Assembly (NCBI GenBank): GCA_016784545.1 | Contig: JADHUM010000014.1 | Coordinates: 1 to 63,434 of the forward strand | Direction of reading: 5' to 3' | DNA length: 63,434 bases | DNA from: Candidatus Neomarinimicrobiota bacterium | GTDB taxonomy: Bacteria; Fidelibacterota; UBA8477; JABMPR01 | In this document: one piece after another, positions 45,491-55,335 of the stretch | How positions within the stretch are numbered: position 1 is the stretch's first letter | Layout of the letters: each line of letters opens with the position of its first letter | Program-made: the position numbers and the translations under genes | The notes under the pieces: model-generated | Told to the model about the DNA's origin: nothing | Seen by the model: the letters and a program-made list of their open reading frames with translations, nothing else | Databases searched by the model: none

Positions 45491-45799
45491 ATTTTAAGTT
45501 TGTCTCACTGACTGGAGCACGCGAAGGATCTTAGACAAACCATGCGGGACGAAATCGTCATGCTTCGAGAACCTCAGCAAGACGATTTCCGCTATTGGAG
45601 TTCGGTGGGATGCCCCGATCAAACTGATTTGTATTGGCTTTTCAATATGGTAGACATTTCTATTAACTTTCATCTGTGATTAACCTGGAGTTTGTGATAC
45701 CTTCCAGCTCTAACCCTGATACAGTCGGATAAAAAATGAACCAAAAACAAGATTGTTGTGTTTGTACTACCATATATTTTCCAGAAATCGTGAGTTAAT

Positions 45800-47983
45800 A
45801 TGATCAAAGAAGCCCAAAATATCCTCAAAGATATCTTCGGATACGATGATTTCCGTCCTTTGCAAAAAGAAGTGATTGAAAATGTCCTCAAGAAAAAAGA
45901 TACGCTCTGTATCATGCCTACTGGAAGTGGGAAATCGCTCTGTTATCAAATTCCTGCCCTGCTTTTTGATGGCCTCACCATTGTCGTCTCTCCCCTGATT
46001 TCCTTGATGGAAGACCAGGTCAAACAACTGGAAGCCCTGGGTGTTGAAGCGCTGATGCTAAACAGCTCTTTATCACCGAATGAATATCAAATGAATGTTC
46101 AACTTCTTCGGCAAAACAAAGTACGCTTACTATATTTGGCTCCTGAGACGCTGCTTATGGGGAGAACGCTTGCACTTCTCGAGTCTCAAAAAGTGGCCGC
46201 CTTTATTATTGATGAAGCTCACTGTATTAGTGAATGGGGGCATGATTTTCGTCCCGAATATCGCCAGCTGATGGATCTCAGGGAACGCTTTCCTGACGCC
46301 GTCTGTCTGGCCTTGACGGCTACTGCAACTCAAAGGGTTCAGCAGGATATTCAAAAATCACTGCGCTTTGATAAATCAGCTAGTTTTGTTGCCAGTTTTA
46401 ATCGAGAAAATCTTTTTCTGGAAATTAAGCATAAATCCCAATCTGCTCAGCAAACGCTAGATTTTCTTGCAAGATTCCCTGACCAATCTGGCATCATCTA
46501 CTGTCTCTCCCGCAAGCAGGTTGATGATATGGCTGATTTTCTCCAAAATGAAGGTTATTCCGTCAAACCCTATCACGCTGGCCTCTCACCTGAAGTACGC
46601 CAACAGAATCAGGCTAGTTTTATCCGGGATGATACACAAATTATGGTAGCAACCATTGCCTTTGGGATGGGAATAAATAAGCCAAATGTCCGTTTCATTT
46701 TACACTACGACTTGCCCAGTAACATAGAAAGCTATTACCAGCAAATTGGACGAGCCGGTAGAGATGGGCTGCGAGCCGATTGTCTATTCCTCTTTGGATA
46801 TGGTGATATTCGAAAGATTAAATATTTTATTGGGCAAAAAAAAGAAAGTGAGCAAGTTATTGCCCATACCCAATTAAATGCGCTGGTCGGACTTGCTGAG
46901 ACAGATGATTGCAGGCGCATTCCCCTGCTCACCTATTTTGGCGAAACTTACAATGATACAAACTGTGGCATGTGTGATAATTGCCTGGCTGATGATCAAA
47001 CTTCCCGTGATGTAACCATTCCCGCCCAACAATTTTTGTCCTGTGTCAAACATTCTAAACAAATTTTTGGTGCAGGTCAGATTATTGATATCCTGCGAGG
47101 TTCAAAATCGCAAAAAGTGAAGAAGTTTGGTCACCAGGAGCTCTCCACCTACGGAATTGGGAAAGATTTTTCTAAAACAGAATGGTTTTATCTTTCGCGA
47201 CAGTTTGTGCAAAAGGGACTCTTAACCCAGGATATGGAGCATGGCAGTCTCAAGTTGACTGCAAAAGCCTGGGAAGTACTTCGGGGCCAACAAATTATTT
47301 CTGCCCCGTTGAAAGAACGGCAGAAAAAACAACCTCAGCCTAAAACAGAGCAACCATACGATCCTACGCTATTTGAGTTGTTGAGGCAATTGCGCAAGAC
47401 CCTGGCTGATGAATCCAATGTACCACCGTATGTGATCTTCCCCGATAAAACATTGATTGAAATGGCGATCTATTTCCCCCAATCTGAAGCTGTGATGCTG
47501 CAATTACATGGTGTTGGCAAGGTTAAATTTGTGAGATATGGGTCTTCATTTATGCAAACAATCGCTGAATACTGTCAGATCAATAAGTTGCAAGAAAAAC
47601 CTAAAGGTGGGTCTGGTGGGAAACTCACATCCTCATCTAAAACCATTGGTACACCCCGACATCAGCTTGTTGGGGATAAATTCAATTCCGGTTCCACAAT
47701 AGTAGAGATAACAAAGGAATTTAAGGTTCAAAACAAAACGGTTCTGGATCATTTATATAGATACTGCTTAGAAGGTAATACTCTGCGCGGCAACTCTGCT
47801 TTTATTGAACTTTCTAAGCTGTCTTCCAAAACCCAAACAGAAGTTTGCAAGGCTCTAGAACAACATGGTACGCTTGCGCTTCGTCCTGTGTTCGAAGCAC
47901 TGGGACAGGAGATAAGTTACGAGGAACTGAAAATTATTCGTCTGCATTATCTGGCTAACGAACAGAAAAACACAAAATTTTAG
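45800..47983 (+). CDS. recQ: RecQ-family ATP-dependent DNA helicase
   Basis: A 727-residue helicase. Motif I is PTGSGKSLCYQ, motif II DEAHCISEWGHDFRPEY (with the RecQ aromatic-rich loop), motif VI QQIGRAGRDG; zinc ligands lie in CGMCDNC. Then follow a winged-helix RQC part, an HRDC domain (about residues 515-600, LFELLRQLRKTLAD) and a C-terminal helix-turn-helix region. It unwinds DNA 3'-5' in recombination and fork repair. Monocistronic; convergent with the esterase gene. Confidence 0.95.
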   Translation: MIKEAQNILKDIFGYDDFRPLQKEVIENVLKKKDTLCIMPTGSGKSLCYQIPALLFDGLTIVVSPLISLMEDQVKQLEALGVEALMLNSSLSPNEYQMNVQLLRQNKVRLLYLAPETLLMGRTLALLESQKVAAFIIDEAHCISEWGHDFRPEYRQLMDLRERFPDAVCLALTATATQRVQQDIQKSLRFDKSASFVASFNRENLFLEIKHKSQSAQQTLDFLARFPDQSGIIYCLSRKQVDDMADFLQNEGYSVKPYHAGLSPEVRQQNQASFIRDDTQIMVATIAFGMGINKPNVRFILHYDLPSNIESYYQQIGRAGRDGLRADCLFLFGYGDIRKIKYFIGQKKESEQVIAHTQLNALVGLAETDDCRRIPLLTYFGETYNDTNCGMCDNCLADDQTSRDVTIPAQQFLSCVKHSKQIFGAGQIIDILRGSKSQKVKKFGHQELSTYGIGKDFSKTEWFYLSRQFVQKGLLTQDMEHGSLKLTAKAWEVLRGQQIISAPLKERQKKQPQPKTEQPYDPTLFELLRQLRKTLADESNVPPYVIFPDKTLIEMAIYFPQSEAVMLQLHGVGKVKFVRYGSSFMQTIAEYCQINKLQEKPKGGSGGKLTSSSKTIGTPRHQLVGDKFNSGSTIVEITKEFKVQNKTVLDHLYRYCLEGNTLRGNSAFIELSKLSSKTQTEVCKALEQHGTLALRPVFEALGQEISYEELKIIRLHYLANEQKNTKF

Positions 47984-48132
47984 CCTTGAAAATATAGTAT
48001 CATATCTCATGCCGAGGGAAACAAGAGAACTCATTCGTAAGTCATGGAGAGAGAAACCATCAAGTCTGGTACAGCGTAGCCTACAAAGACCTGTAGGCAT
48101 CCCCCAAAGTTTTCAATTAGTATCATAAACAA

Positions 48133-48158
48133 AGAAGCCACCTTCTCAAGTGGCTTCT
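48133..48158. terminator. Bidirectional terminator between recQ and esterase gene
   Basis: AGAAGCCAC (48133-48141) and GTGGCTTCT (48150-48158) form a perfect nine-pair stem with an eight-base loop, between two convergent genes. Confidence 0.8.
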
Positions 48159-48193
48159 CTTATTCATTCAGACTAGAATGAACCCCGTAAATT

Positions 48194-49300
48194 CTATAAT
48201 TGCATCCATGCTACAGCCTCGTTAAAGACGTCTGCTTTGACATTGTGACGTCCTTCAAATTCTTTATAGGTGATGTCATAGCCCTGCTGTTCAAACATTG
48301 ATTTCACTTTTCGAGCTGTTTCCACATCGATTGCCGCATCATCAATACCGTGGGCGATATAGAGCCGCAGATCTTTCCCAGTCGCAATATCCTGCTTGGT
48401 GAGAATAGACTTGTCCCCCTTCGTATCCATGAGATAACCGCTGAACCCGATCACTCCCTTAATCTTATCAGGATGCTTTAAGCCAATGGTATAGGCGTAT
48501 ACTGCACCTTGAGAAAATCCCATGATATAGACATCTGAAATTTTGTATTCACTAGACACTTTTTTGATGGTCTTTAAAATGTAGTCACTCACCATTTTGT
48601 CGCTTGATTTCCAGGCTTCCTTCCCAACATCAGTAATGGACCACTTGCGGCGATGCCATTGTGCTCCAATATGTAAGGATAACGGGTACTGGCCTTCAGG
48701 CGCTACAAATATGACCTGTGGATCCACCAGTTTGTCATATTGACTGATAAATCCTTCAGAATTGCCACCCATACCATGCATTCCTATGAGTAGTGGATAG
48801 CTTTTACTGGCATCATAGTCCTTTGGGAACCGTATCCGATATGGCATCATGGATGAAGCTGCTACATAGTCCATGGTTCCAATGGAATGGAAGCGTTTTT
48901 TAATATCCCCGGCAGCCTTTTTGAATTCCGGATCTTCCCTCACGGGATCAAAATCTGTATCCTTATTGAATATTTCCAGCCCTCTGAAACCATTTTGGAA
49001 GGCAAGGGTCACGAATTTTGCAGCCTGGGTAGCGTCACCCTGCAGGGCATAGCAACATGCCAGGTTATAGGCTACAATAGCATCATTCTGGTTGTGGATC
49101 AGCACCTTTTGGTAGTAATTACCGGCATCTGCAAAATCTCCAGCACGATAGGCTGTCGCTGCATCTGCGAGCAATTGACCACGATTTACTTGTTCAAAAA
49201 CCAGCTCTTTTCCCTGTTGAATTCCACTACAACCCAGGATCAGTGATCCCACTATGGTAAAGATGAAAAGATGAGTAATAAATTGTCTGTTCTGCTTCAT
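48194..49300 (-). CDS. TPR-containing lipoprotein with alpha/beta-hydrolase esterase domain
   Basis: A 368-residue lipoprotein (lipobox LILGC). Residues about 40-130 form TPR-like helices (AATAYRAGDFADAGNYYQKV, then YNLACCYALQGD). The rest is a phospholipase/carboxylesterase-type hydrolase: LLIGMHGMGGNSEG, nucleophile elbow GFSQG, catalytic Asp in HGIDDAAI and His in GRHNV. The pairing of TPR and esterase is uncommon. GGGAGGAAG precedes the ATG. The substrate is unknown; feruloyl or lipid esters are possible. Confidence 0.87.
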   Translation of the reverse strand: MKQNRQFITHLFIFTIVGSLILGCSGIQQGKELVFEQVNRGQLLADAATAYRAGDFADAGNYYQKVLIHNQNDAIVAYNLACCYALQGDATQAAKFVTLAFQNGFRGLEIFNKDTDFDPVREDPEFKKAAGDIKKRFHSIGTMDYVAASSMMPYRIRFPKDYDASKSYPLLIGMHGMGGNSEGFISQYDKLVDPQVIFVAPEGQYPLSLHIGAQWHRRKWSITDVGKEAWKSSDKMVSDYILKTIKKVSSEYKISDVYIMGFSQGAVYAYTIGLKHPDKIKGVIGFSGYLMDTKGDKSILTKQDIATGKDLRLYIAHGIDDAAIDVETARKVKSMFEQQGYDITYKEFEGRHNVKADVFNEAVAWMQL

Positions 49301-49498
49301 GAATGCTTCCTCCCTTGAGTGTCATGATGCCATTTTAAGCTTGAAAGGATTATGAAAATGAATTCATCTGCAGATGGTTGTCTTTTTCTTCAAATGGTCA
49401 CTGGGAGCGATTGGGATGGAGGGAGGTCAATCAGATCACGGGTGCGCAAAACAATTATTTGTTCTGCATCCCAGGCGAGGAATGGGTATGGGGTAGCG

Positions 49499-50212
49499 TT
49501 AAAATGGCAGCATTTGTGAGAGCAAGACTGGCACTGCGGTTTCAACCCGGAGGATCCTCTCACCGAGGCTGAAAGGAATAAAACCGCAGGCCACTAACAT
49601 GTCGATCTCATAGGGGATGAAGCCCCCTTCTGGACCGATGGCAAGTGTGGTTGGCAGGTTGGGTTCCAACAATGCCCCCTTTGCGCTGGTTGGGTGGGCG
49701 ACCAGGGCTTTGGTGCCCTGGCACAATTCCGGTAATTCATCTTCCACAAAAGGTTTAAAGCGCTGTCGCAGATGAACCTCTGGGAGCATTGTGTCCCGAG
49801 CCTGCTCTAAACCGAGCAAGAGTTGTTCGTGGCGTTTTTCAGGCTGCAGAATTGGACTGCTCCAGAAGCTCTTTTCCACCCGGAAGCTGTTGAACAGGTA
49901 AATCTGTTTGACACCCAGAGAGGTTACACTTTGTAGAACCCGCCTAAGCATTTTTGGGCGCGGTAGAGCCAATAAAAGGGTGACAGGGAGAATTTCTGGT
50001 GGTGATTGATCAAATGTGGTGGTCAACTCAACAAAATCAGGTTCGATCTGACTAATAATTCCGTAACCAATCTTGCCGTTGAGCAGCCCAACTTTCAGGT
50101 GAGATTCAGACTCAGCCCGGTGAACTGTTCGTATATGCTCCAATCGGCGTCCCGTCAGACGGACCTGGTTTTCAGCAATAAAATCATTCTGATTTAGCAA
50201 AATTAAGTTCAT
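49499..50212 (-). CDS. rsmE: 16S rRNA (uracil1498-N3)-methyltransferase
   Basis: A 237-residue SPOUT methyltransferase. The AdoMet-binding knot is visible as AIGPEGGFIPYEI and LGERILRVETAVPVLL. An N-terminal PUA-like part (HIRTVHRAES) binds RNA. RsmE methylates U1498 of 16S rRNA. Upstream 101 bases separate it from the divergent membrane protein gene; 198 bases downstream show no gene. Confidence 0.92.
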   Translation of the reverse strand: MNLILLNQNDFIAENQVRLTGRRLEHIRTVHRAESESHLKVGLLNGKIGYGIISQIEPDFVELTTTFDQSPPEILPVTLLLALPRPKMLRRVLQSVTSLGVKQIYLFNSFRVEKSFWSSPILQPEKRHEQLLLGLEQARDTMLPEVHLRQRFKPFVEDELPELCQGTKALVAHPTSAKGALLEPNLPTTLAIGPEGGFIPYEIDMLVACGFIPFSLGERILRVETAVPVLLSQMLPF

Positions 50213-50331
50213 GCTGGGCAGTCTAGCCAGACCGGGTTAATAGTGGAAGTAGAAAATGAGACCCCGCAGGTAAACTTGGATGCCATCTTGCAGTTCATAT
50301 TCAGATTGCTAATTTGCTACCGAGCCCATCA

Positions 50332-51600
50332 ATGAAATCAATACCTGAATCCTCAAAACTACTCCTGCTACTGTTAGTGGGAGTGTCGTTGATCACCATC
50401 AACCCACGTATTAACGGTTGGAATGAAGCCAGCAGGATGGCACTAACCCAATCCCTTGTGGAGCATCACAGCTTTATTATAGACGAAAGCATTTTTGTGA
50501 ATGGTGGAGATAAGGTCTTCATTGAGGGTCACATCTATTCCGATAAACCTGCCATTCCATCCATGCTGGCAGCCATCATTTATGCTCCCTTGCATGCTCT
50601 GGGATTGCATCTGGATTATGGTTGGAATCTGAGCTACTATCTCATCATACTCTTCACCGTAAAAACCTTCTGGATAGCAAGCATTCTAGCCTTTCGCAGT
50701 GCGCTTTCATTCACATCAATCCAGAAAGACAAACTTCCCCTGGCCATCATTCTCTATTCCTTTGCTTCCCTGGCATTTGCCTGGTCATCCAGCTTCAGCA
50801 ATCATAGTCTGGCTGGTTCAAGTCTCATGATTGCTTTCTTTTTCTATCTGAAAGGGAAGCATAAAGATGTGAAACAGGCGCTATTTTGGTCAGGGTTGTT
50901 CTTCGGGTTGGCAGCCAGTATGGATATACCCACTACGATATTCCTGCTGGGTTTTGGTCTGTTGGTCGCTCACAAATGGCGTGTTTCTTCTCCGACAATC
51001 TTATTCATGGTTGGAGCTTTCATTCCTCTCGCCTTACATCTCGGAGTAAATATTTTTATCGGGGGAACCCTTTTGCCCCTTCAAATCAATCCCGAGTTTT
51101 TTGTATTCGAAGGTTCGGTCTGGACAGATTCTCGGGCCCTCTCCGGGGTCAGCATAAACTCCCCATTATTCACGTTTCAATACGCATTTTTGAGCCTCTT
51201 CGGGTCTAGAGGATTGGTCTGGTATAATCCCCTGTTGTTCTTTTTAGCCCCCCTGCTCATCAGGAATGTTTGGAGAACGAATGGCTTTCAGCTTGAAACC
51301 CTCACCATTCTGGTGGGCACAATTGTTCTCATGTCCTACTATTGGTTATTCAGTTCTAATTACGGGGGGTGGAGCTATAGCATCCGTTGGTTCGTACCCG
51401 TTCTACCACTCATTTACTTCAACCTCTATGAACTAGACTATTTGAGTGATTGGCGATGGAATAAGCCTGTATTGTGGGCTCTGGCTATATGCTCAATCAT
51501 CATTGCTGGAATAGGTCTCATCAACCCCTGGAGTAACCTGGATATTCATGCCATCCCCATCATCGCCAACGTGAAACAGCTCTGGACTATTTTGCCCTAA
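50332..51600 (+). CDS. Polytopic membrane protein, possible GT-C glycosyltransferase
   Basis: About 422 residues with about ten membrane helices. An early loop, NPRINGWNEASRMALTQSLVEHH, between helices 1 and 2 resembles the acidic first loop of GT-C enzymes (mannosyl or arabinosyl transferases using polyprenyl-phosphate sugars). No family signature is certain. The ATG at 50332 is preferred to a TTG at 50314. It precedes the LytS/LytTR pair on the same strand after a 132-base gap. Confidence 0.65.
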   Translation: MKSIPESSKLLLLLLVGVSLITINPRINGWNEASRMALTQSLVEHHSFIIDESIFVNGGDKVFIEGHIYSDKPAIPSMLAAIIYAPLHALGLHLDYGWNLSYYLIILFTVKTFWIASILAFRSALSFTSIQKDKLPLAIILYSFASLAFAWSSSFSNHSLAGSSLMIAFFFYLKGKHKDVKQALFWSGLFFGLAASMDIPTTIFLLGFGLLVAHKWRVSSPTILFMVGAFIPLALHLGVNIFIGGTLLPLQINPEFFVFEGSVWTDSRALSGVSINSPLFTFQYAFLSLFGSRGLVWYNPLLFFLAPLLIRNVWRTNGFQLETLTILVGTIVLMSYYWLFSSNYGGWSYSIRWFVPVLPLIYFNLYELDYLSDWRWNKPVLWALAICSIIIAGIGLINPWSNLDIHAIPIIANVKQLWTILP

Positions 51601-51732
51601 CCGCTTGTCGTACTTATTGGCCGTTGGGCTAAATCAGAATATACTATTAAAATCACCGACTAAATTGGGCTCAACGCTTATGAGAAACAGAATTAGCAAT
51701 ATTATTTTATCACACGAAAGTTATCTTCCTTT

Positions 51733-52830
51733 ATGACATCCACAAAAGATCCTGGCAAAATCTCACTCTTCTGGGTACTCCAAATTTCAGGCTGGTTCCT
51801 GTATGGGGTGATCTATTACCTCATTTACTATTCTTATAAGGATCTGGATGTAGCAAATACCATTGGATTTGCAGTAACCTACATGGTAGCCTTTCTTGTG
51901 ACCATCATCATGCGGAAAATATATCAAAAGCTGGATTATCAGCATCGATCCATTCTGAATGTATCAGGGATAGTCATCCTTACTTCAGTTGTCTTTGCTG
52001 TGATCTGGGTTTATGTGGACCGATTTGTCTCCTACCCCATCTACGGAATTGAAAAGTTTCAGAAAGCCCTGGATAAAATCACCATGCGCAGCAATATCAG
52101 TCAGATATACTGGAACTCATTTATCCTGTTTACGTGGTCCGCACTCTATTTTTTAATCAATTTCTGGCGACAGTGGAACGAACAGCTTGCCCGCACTGAA
52201 AAAGCCGAACTCCTGGCACATAGCGCACAGCTCCAGATGCTGAGATATCAGCTAAACCCACATTTTCTGTTTAACTCTTTGAATTCTATTCGGGCTCTCA
52301 TCCTGGAAGACCAGGGTAAAGCGCGGGATATGGTGACAGAACTGGCAGAACTCCTGCGCTATTCGCTGGTAAGTAAAAACAATGGTGACGTGCCCTTCAG
52401 CGAAGAGATCACTGCCATAAAACATTACTTCGCCATTGAAGAAAAGCGCTATGAGGAAAATCTGCAGGTCAGTTTCGAAATCGACCCTTTGGCCGAGGAA
52501 TATCCCATCCCCAGCTTCCTGGTGCATCCCCTGGTTGAAAACGCTGTGAAGTACGGAATGAAGACCTCCAGCATGCCTTTGAAAATTAAAATCCTGGCCA
52601 GTGTTAAAGACAATGAGCTTTCCGTCACCGTGAGAAACAGTGGGACCTGGTTGTCAGATGATGCTGAGGGGCGTAGTCGACCCGCAGGCACAGGAACCGG
52701 CTTGAAAAATGTAAAAGAACGCCTTGAAAATAGATTCCCAGGTAAATACGACCTGACGACTTCAGAAGAAGAGGGTTGTGTTGTTATAAGGATTTCAATT
52801 TCACGAGATGTCGAGGGAAATAATGTCTAA
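51733..52830 (+). CDS. LytS-type membrane sensor histidine kinase
   Basis: A 365-residue kinase: four membrane helices in the first 150 residues, no extracytoplasmic sensor domain, then the His_kinase phosphoacceptor QLNPHFLFNSLNSIRA and an ATPase domain with PLVENAVKYGM and GTGTGLKNVKERL. These kinases phosphorylate LytTR regulators; the one here overlaps its 3' end by eight bases. Confidence 0.92.
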   Translation: MTSTKDPGKISLFWVLQISGWFLYGVIYYLIYYSYKDLDVANTIGFAVTYMVAFLVTIIMRKIYQKLDYQHRSILNVSGIVILTSVVFAVIWVYVDRFVSYPIYGIEKFQKALDKITMRSNISQIYWNSFILFTWSALYFLINFWRQWNEQLARTEKAELLAHSAQLQMLRYQLNPHFLFNSLNSIRALILEDQGKARDMVTELAELLRYSLVSKNNGDVPFSEEITAIKHYFAIEEKRYEENLQVSFEIDPLAEEYPIPSFLVHPLVENAVKYGMKTSSMPLKIKILASVKDNELSVTVRNSGTWLSDDAEGRSRPAGTGTGLKNVKERLENRFPGKYDLTTSEEEGCVVIRISISRDVEGNNV

Positions 52831-53548
52831 GCTTTTTCGTGCCATTGTAGTAGATGATGAACGTCTTGCCCGCAATGACTTACGTTTACTTCTCAATAAC
52901 CACAAAAATATTGAGGTTGTGGGAGAAGCCCCCAATGGACAGGATGCGCTTGAAATGATCAAGGATGTGGAACCAGATTTGGTATTTCTGGATATTCAGA
53001 TGCCTGGCATGAATGGTTTTGATGTCCTGGAACATATCAGTTCCGATATACGGGTCATTTTTGTCACAGCTTATGACGAATTTGCCTTACGCGCTTTCGA
53101 AGTCAACGCATTGGACTATTTGTTAAAACCAGTCAGCGCTGACCGTCTTCAACAATCCATCGAACGACTTGAGTTGATTCCTGACGAAGCAGAAGATGAC
53201 TTAAGGGAGTTGGAATACCATGATAGGCTGCTCCTCAAACTGGATACCAGTCTGGGATTTTTAAAGATCAGTACCATCGTCTGCATAACATCAGCCGGAG
53301 ATTATTCTGAGGTCCTGTGTACCAACAAAAAGAAGGTGCTGGTACATAAATCCATGGCGGAGTGGGAAACCCGACTCCCCCAGGCTTTTTTTAACCGGAT
53401 TCACCGAACGACCATCGTCAACATGGAGTTTGTGGATCGTCTGGAAGAGTGGTTCAATAATTCGTACCGGGTCTACATGAAAGGTATTGAAGAACCCTAC
53501 GTCATGAGCCGTCGGTATGTTACCAAACTTAAACAGAAACTCAGCTAA
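52823..53548 (+). CDS. LytTR-family response regulator
   Basis: A 241-residue regulator. The receiver has VVDDERLARND and the phospho-Asp in FLDIQMPGMNGFDVL, with LKPV near its end; a LytTR DNA-binding domain (about 135-241) follows, including HRTTIVNMEFVD and YVMSRRYVTKLK. I start at the ATG 52823 with GAGGGA before it. It is the partner of the overlapping kinase. Target genes are unknown; LytTR sites are short repeats that I could not locate with confidence. Confidence 0.93.
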   Translation: MSKLFRAIVVDDERLARNDLRLLLNNHKNIEVVGEAPNGQDALEMIKDVEPDLVFLDIQMPGMNGFDVLEHISSDIRVIFVTAYDEFALRAFEVNALDYLLKPVSADRLQQSIERLELIPDEAEDDLRELEYHDRLLLKLDTSLGFLKISTIVCITSAGDYSEVLCTNKKKVLVHKSMAEWETRLPQAFFNRIHRTTIVNMEFVDRLEEWFNNSYRVYMKGIEEPYVMSRRYVTKLKQKLS

Positions 53549-53691
53549 ACAGAGAAATCCCATGCACTCCCCCTGTTTCAGGGCCCTGGACTCGTCTGGA
53601 TTGTAGTCAATAATTTCCTGATCTTTACATGTTGAAAATATGGATTTTCCCGTAAGTCCCATAATGAATGATAACCCATGAGGTATCTGCT

Positions 53692-54837
53692 ATGTTTAAA
53701 TACTGCCTGGCATTAATTTCCCTCTGCTTTAATTCCTGCTCAACAAATGACGGCTCATTTATTCAAACTTATGGTGAACGGGGTCCGGATCGAGGGATTC
53801 ACATCATTCAAACCTCTGATGAAAATTTTGTGATTGTCGGCAATACCTCGACAGAAGCAAAAGATCTGGATGTTTATCTTTTAAAAATAGATGCATCTGG
53901 TGATACCGTCTGGACCAGAAAATTTGGGGGTCCAGGCGATGACAATGGCTGGTGTATCAAAGAAACCAGCGATAAGGGGTTTATCATCGCTGGGTTTACC
54001 AATAGCAGTGCAACAAGCCCAAATGATGTTCTCCTCATTAAAACAGATGCATCAGGAAAAAAAGAATGGCGTCGGCAATTTGGAGGCCCAGGCGATGACA
54101 TAGGATGGTCCATTGTTATAAATAATGACGGAGGATACACCATCGCTGCCCAAACCAATAGCTTTGGGAATGGAGAACTCGATGCCTACTTAATTCGGAC
54201 AAACGCTGGTGGCGACACCTTATGGACCAAAACTTTTGGGGGTTCACAAACGGATCGGGTCTTCTCAATTGATAAAACCAGTGATGATGGATTTGTGGCC
54301 GCTGGAATTACTTATTCCTACGGTGCAGGGGACAGAGATGCCTATCTCATTAAAACTGATGAGAATGGCCAATTGCTCTGGGAAAGGACCTTCGGCGGGG
54401 CAGGTTATGACAACGCTCATACCGTTATTATTGATCAGTCGAATGAAGTCATCCTTACGGGCTATGGTGAGTATTGGGGAAATTCAAATAATATGAACAT
54501 CTTTCTAAAGAAAATCACGATGCAGGGTGAAGAAGTCTGGTCTAAAACATATGGCGGTCCTTCACACGATCGAGCCATGACCGTATTTCAGACACAAGAT
54601 GAAGGCTTTATCTTAACTGGTTTCACCCAGAGTTTCGGGCAAGGAGAGTGGGATGTATATGCGGTAAAAACTGATTCAGTAGGCGACACGATATGGACCA
54701 GTACCTACGGTACACCTGCTCCTGACTTTGGCTATGATATTATTCAGAGCAAGAGCGGTGAATACTACATCACAGGCTGGAGTCACGGTTATGCAGATCC
54801 AGAGGGTGACTTGTTAATTATCAAGCTAGGACATTGA
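53692..54837 (+). CDS. Lipoprotein with repeated beta-propeller-like blades
   Basis: A 381-residue lipoprotein (signal MFKYCLALISLCFNSC). Seven or so repeats of about 50 residues follow, each with the form FGGPGDDxGW...TSDxGFIIAGFTNS...DVxLIKTDASG...W. This domain type is widespread in FCB-group surface proteins and folds as a propeller. GAGGTA precedes the ATG. No enzyme motif is seen. It follows the response regulator gene by 143 bases. Confidence 0.8.
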   Translation: MFKYCLALISLCFNSCSTNDGSFIQTYGERGPDRGIHIIQTSDENFVIVGNTSTEAKDLDVYLLKIDASGDTVWTRKFGGPGDDNGWCIKETSDKGFIIAGFTNSSATSPNDVLLIKTDASGKKEWRRQFGGPGDDIGWSIVINNDGGYTIAAQTNSFGNGELDAYLIRTNAGGDTLWTKTFGGSQTDRVFSIDKTSDDGFVAAGITYSYGAGDRDAYLIKTDENGQLLWERTFGGAGYDNAHTVIIDQSNEVILTGYGEYWGNSNNMNIFLKKITMQGEEVWSKTYGGPSHDRAMTVFQTQDEGFILTGFTQSFGQGEWDVYAVKTDSVGDTIWTSTYGTPAPDFGYDIIQSKSGEYYITGWSHGYADPEGDLLIIKLGH

Positions 54838-54873
54838 ACAAAGGGGCTCCCTGAACACACATCTCTCCAGTTT

Positions 54874-55269
54874 CTAGTTGAGTTCATTCGTAGCGGATCT
54901 AATGTCCACCTGATTTTTTATACTCAGAAAAATATAGCTCACTCCGATCAGCAATCCACAGACGGCTGGCATGATGAGATAGATCGAGTAGTTCTTATCC
55001 CAAACGATGCTTATGAAAACCATGAGAGAGCCGAATATATAGATTCCACTCGTCGCCACACCCAGGATCTTTGCCCATGAGAGGTTTTTGAAAATGCCAA
55101 TCCCACAAATAATGGATAGTGGTCCTGTTAGTAGGACATCAGCCCAAGGGATCCATACCTTAATCAATTGATTCTGATTGAAAATGATTCCATCTCCCCA
55201 GGTGTAGCCTCCCCCAACTATGGCAAAGATGCCAGTGAGGATAAACAGATTTCCAAATAGTTTATTCAT
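54874..55269 (-). CDS. Hypothetical membrane protein, four helices
   Basis: A 131-residue protein with four hydrophobic segments and Gly-rich turns (AIVGGGYTWGDG, LTGPLSIICGIGIF). No family recognised. It is convergent with the propeller lipoprotein and upstream of no obvious partner. Confidence 0.65.
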   Translation of the reverse strand: MNKLFGNLFILTGIFAIVGGGYTWGDGIIFNQNQLIKVWIPWADVLLTGPLSIICGIGIFKNLSWAKILGVATSGIYIFGSLMVFISIVWDKNYSIYLIMPAVCGLLIGVSYIFLSIKNQVDIRSATNELN

Positions 55270-55335
55270 CGAAGTATTTCCATAATCGTAGCTTGTTTAT
55301 ATTTGGTGCTTGTGAGACTTCATGATTTTGAAAAC

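Larger units (their letters stand above)
44985..45799. other. 815-base intergenic block, mostly dispersed repeats
   Basis: No convincing gene. Three copies of one repeat (44992-45072, 45162-45254, 45405-45490) alternate with two ACGAACTGAACGAAAA elements (45105-45137, 45309-45374), the second flanked by ACAACGAA/TTCGTTGT. Another imperfect palindrome built on GAAATCGTC and GACGATTT lies at about 45544-45592. The last 200 bases are plain and probably hold the recQ promoter. Confidence 0.7.

Noticed and set aside
44985-45592. Repeat block as a CRISPR array
   Set aside because: Copies are over 80 bases long, unevenly spaced, diverged, and no cas gene is near.
49378-49572. 64-codon frame overlapping the rsmE 3' end
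   Set aside because: No family or ribosome site; rsmE is clear.
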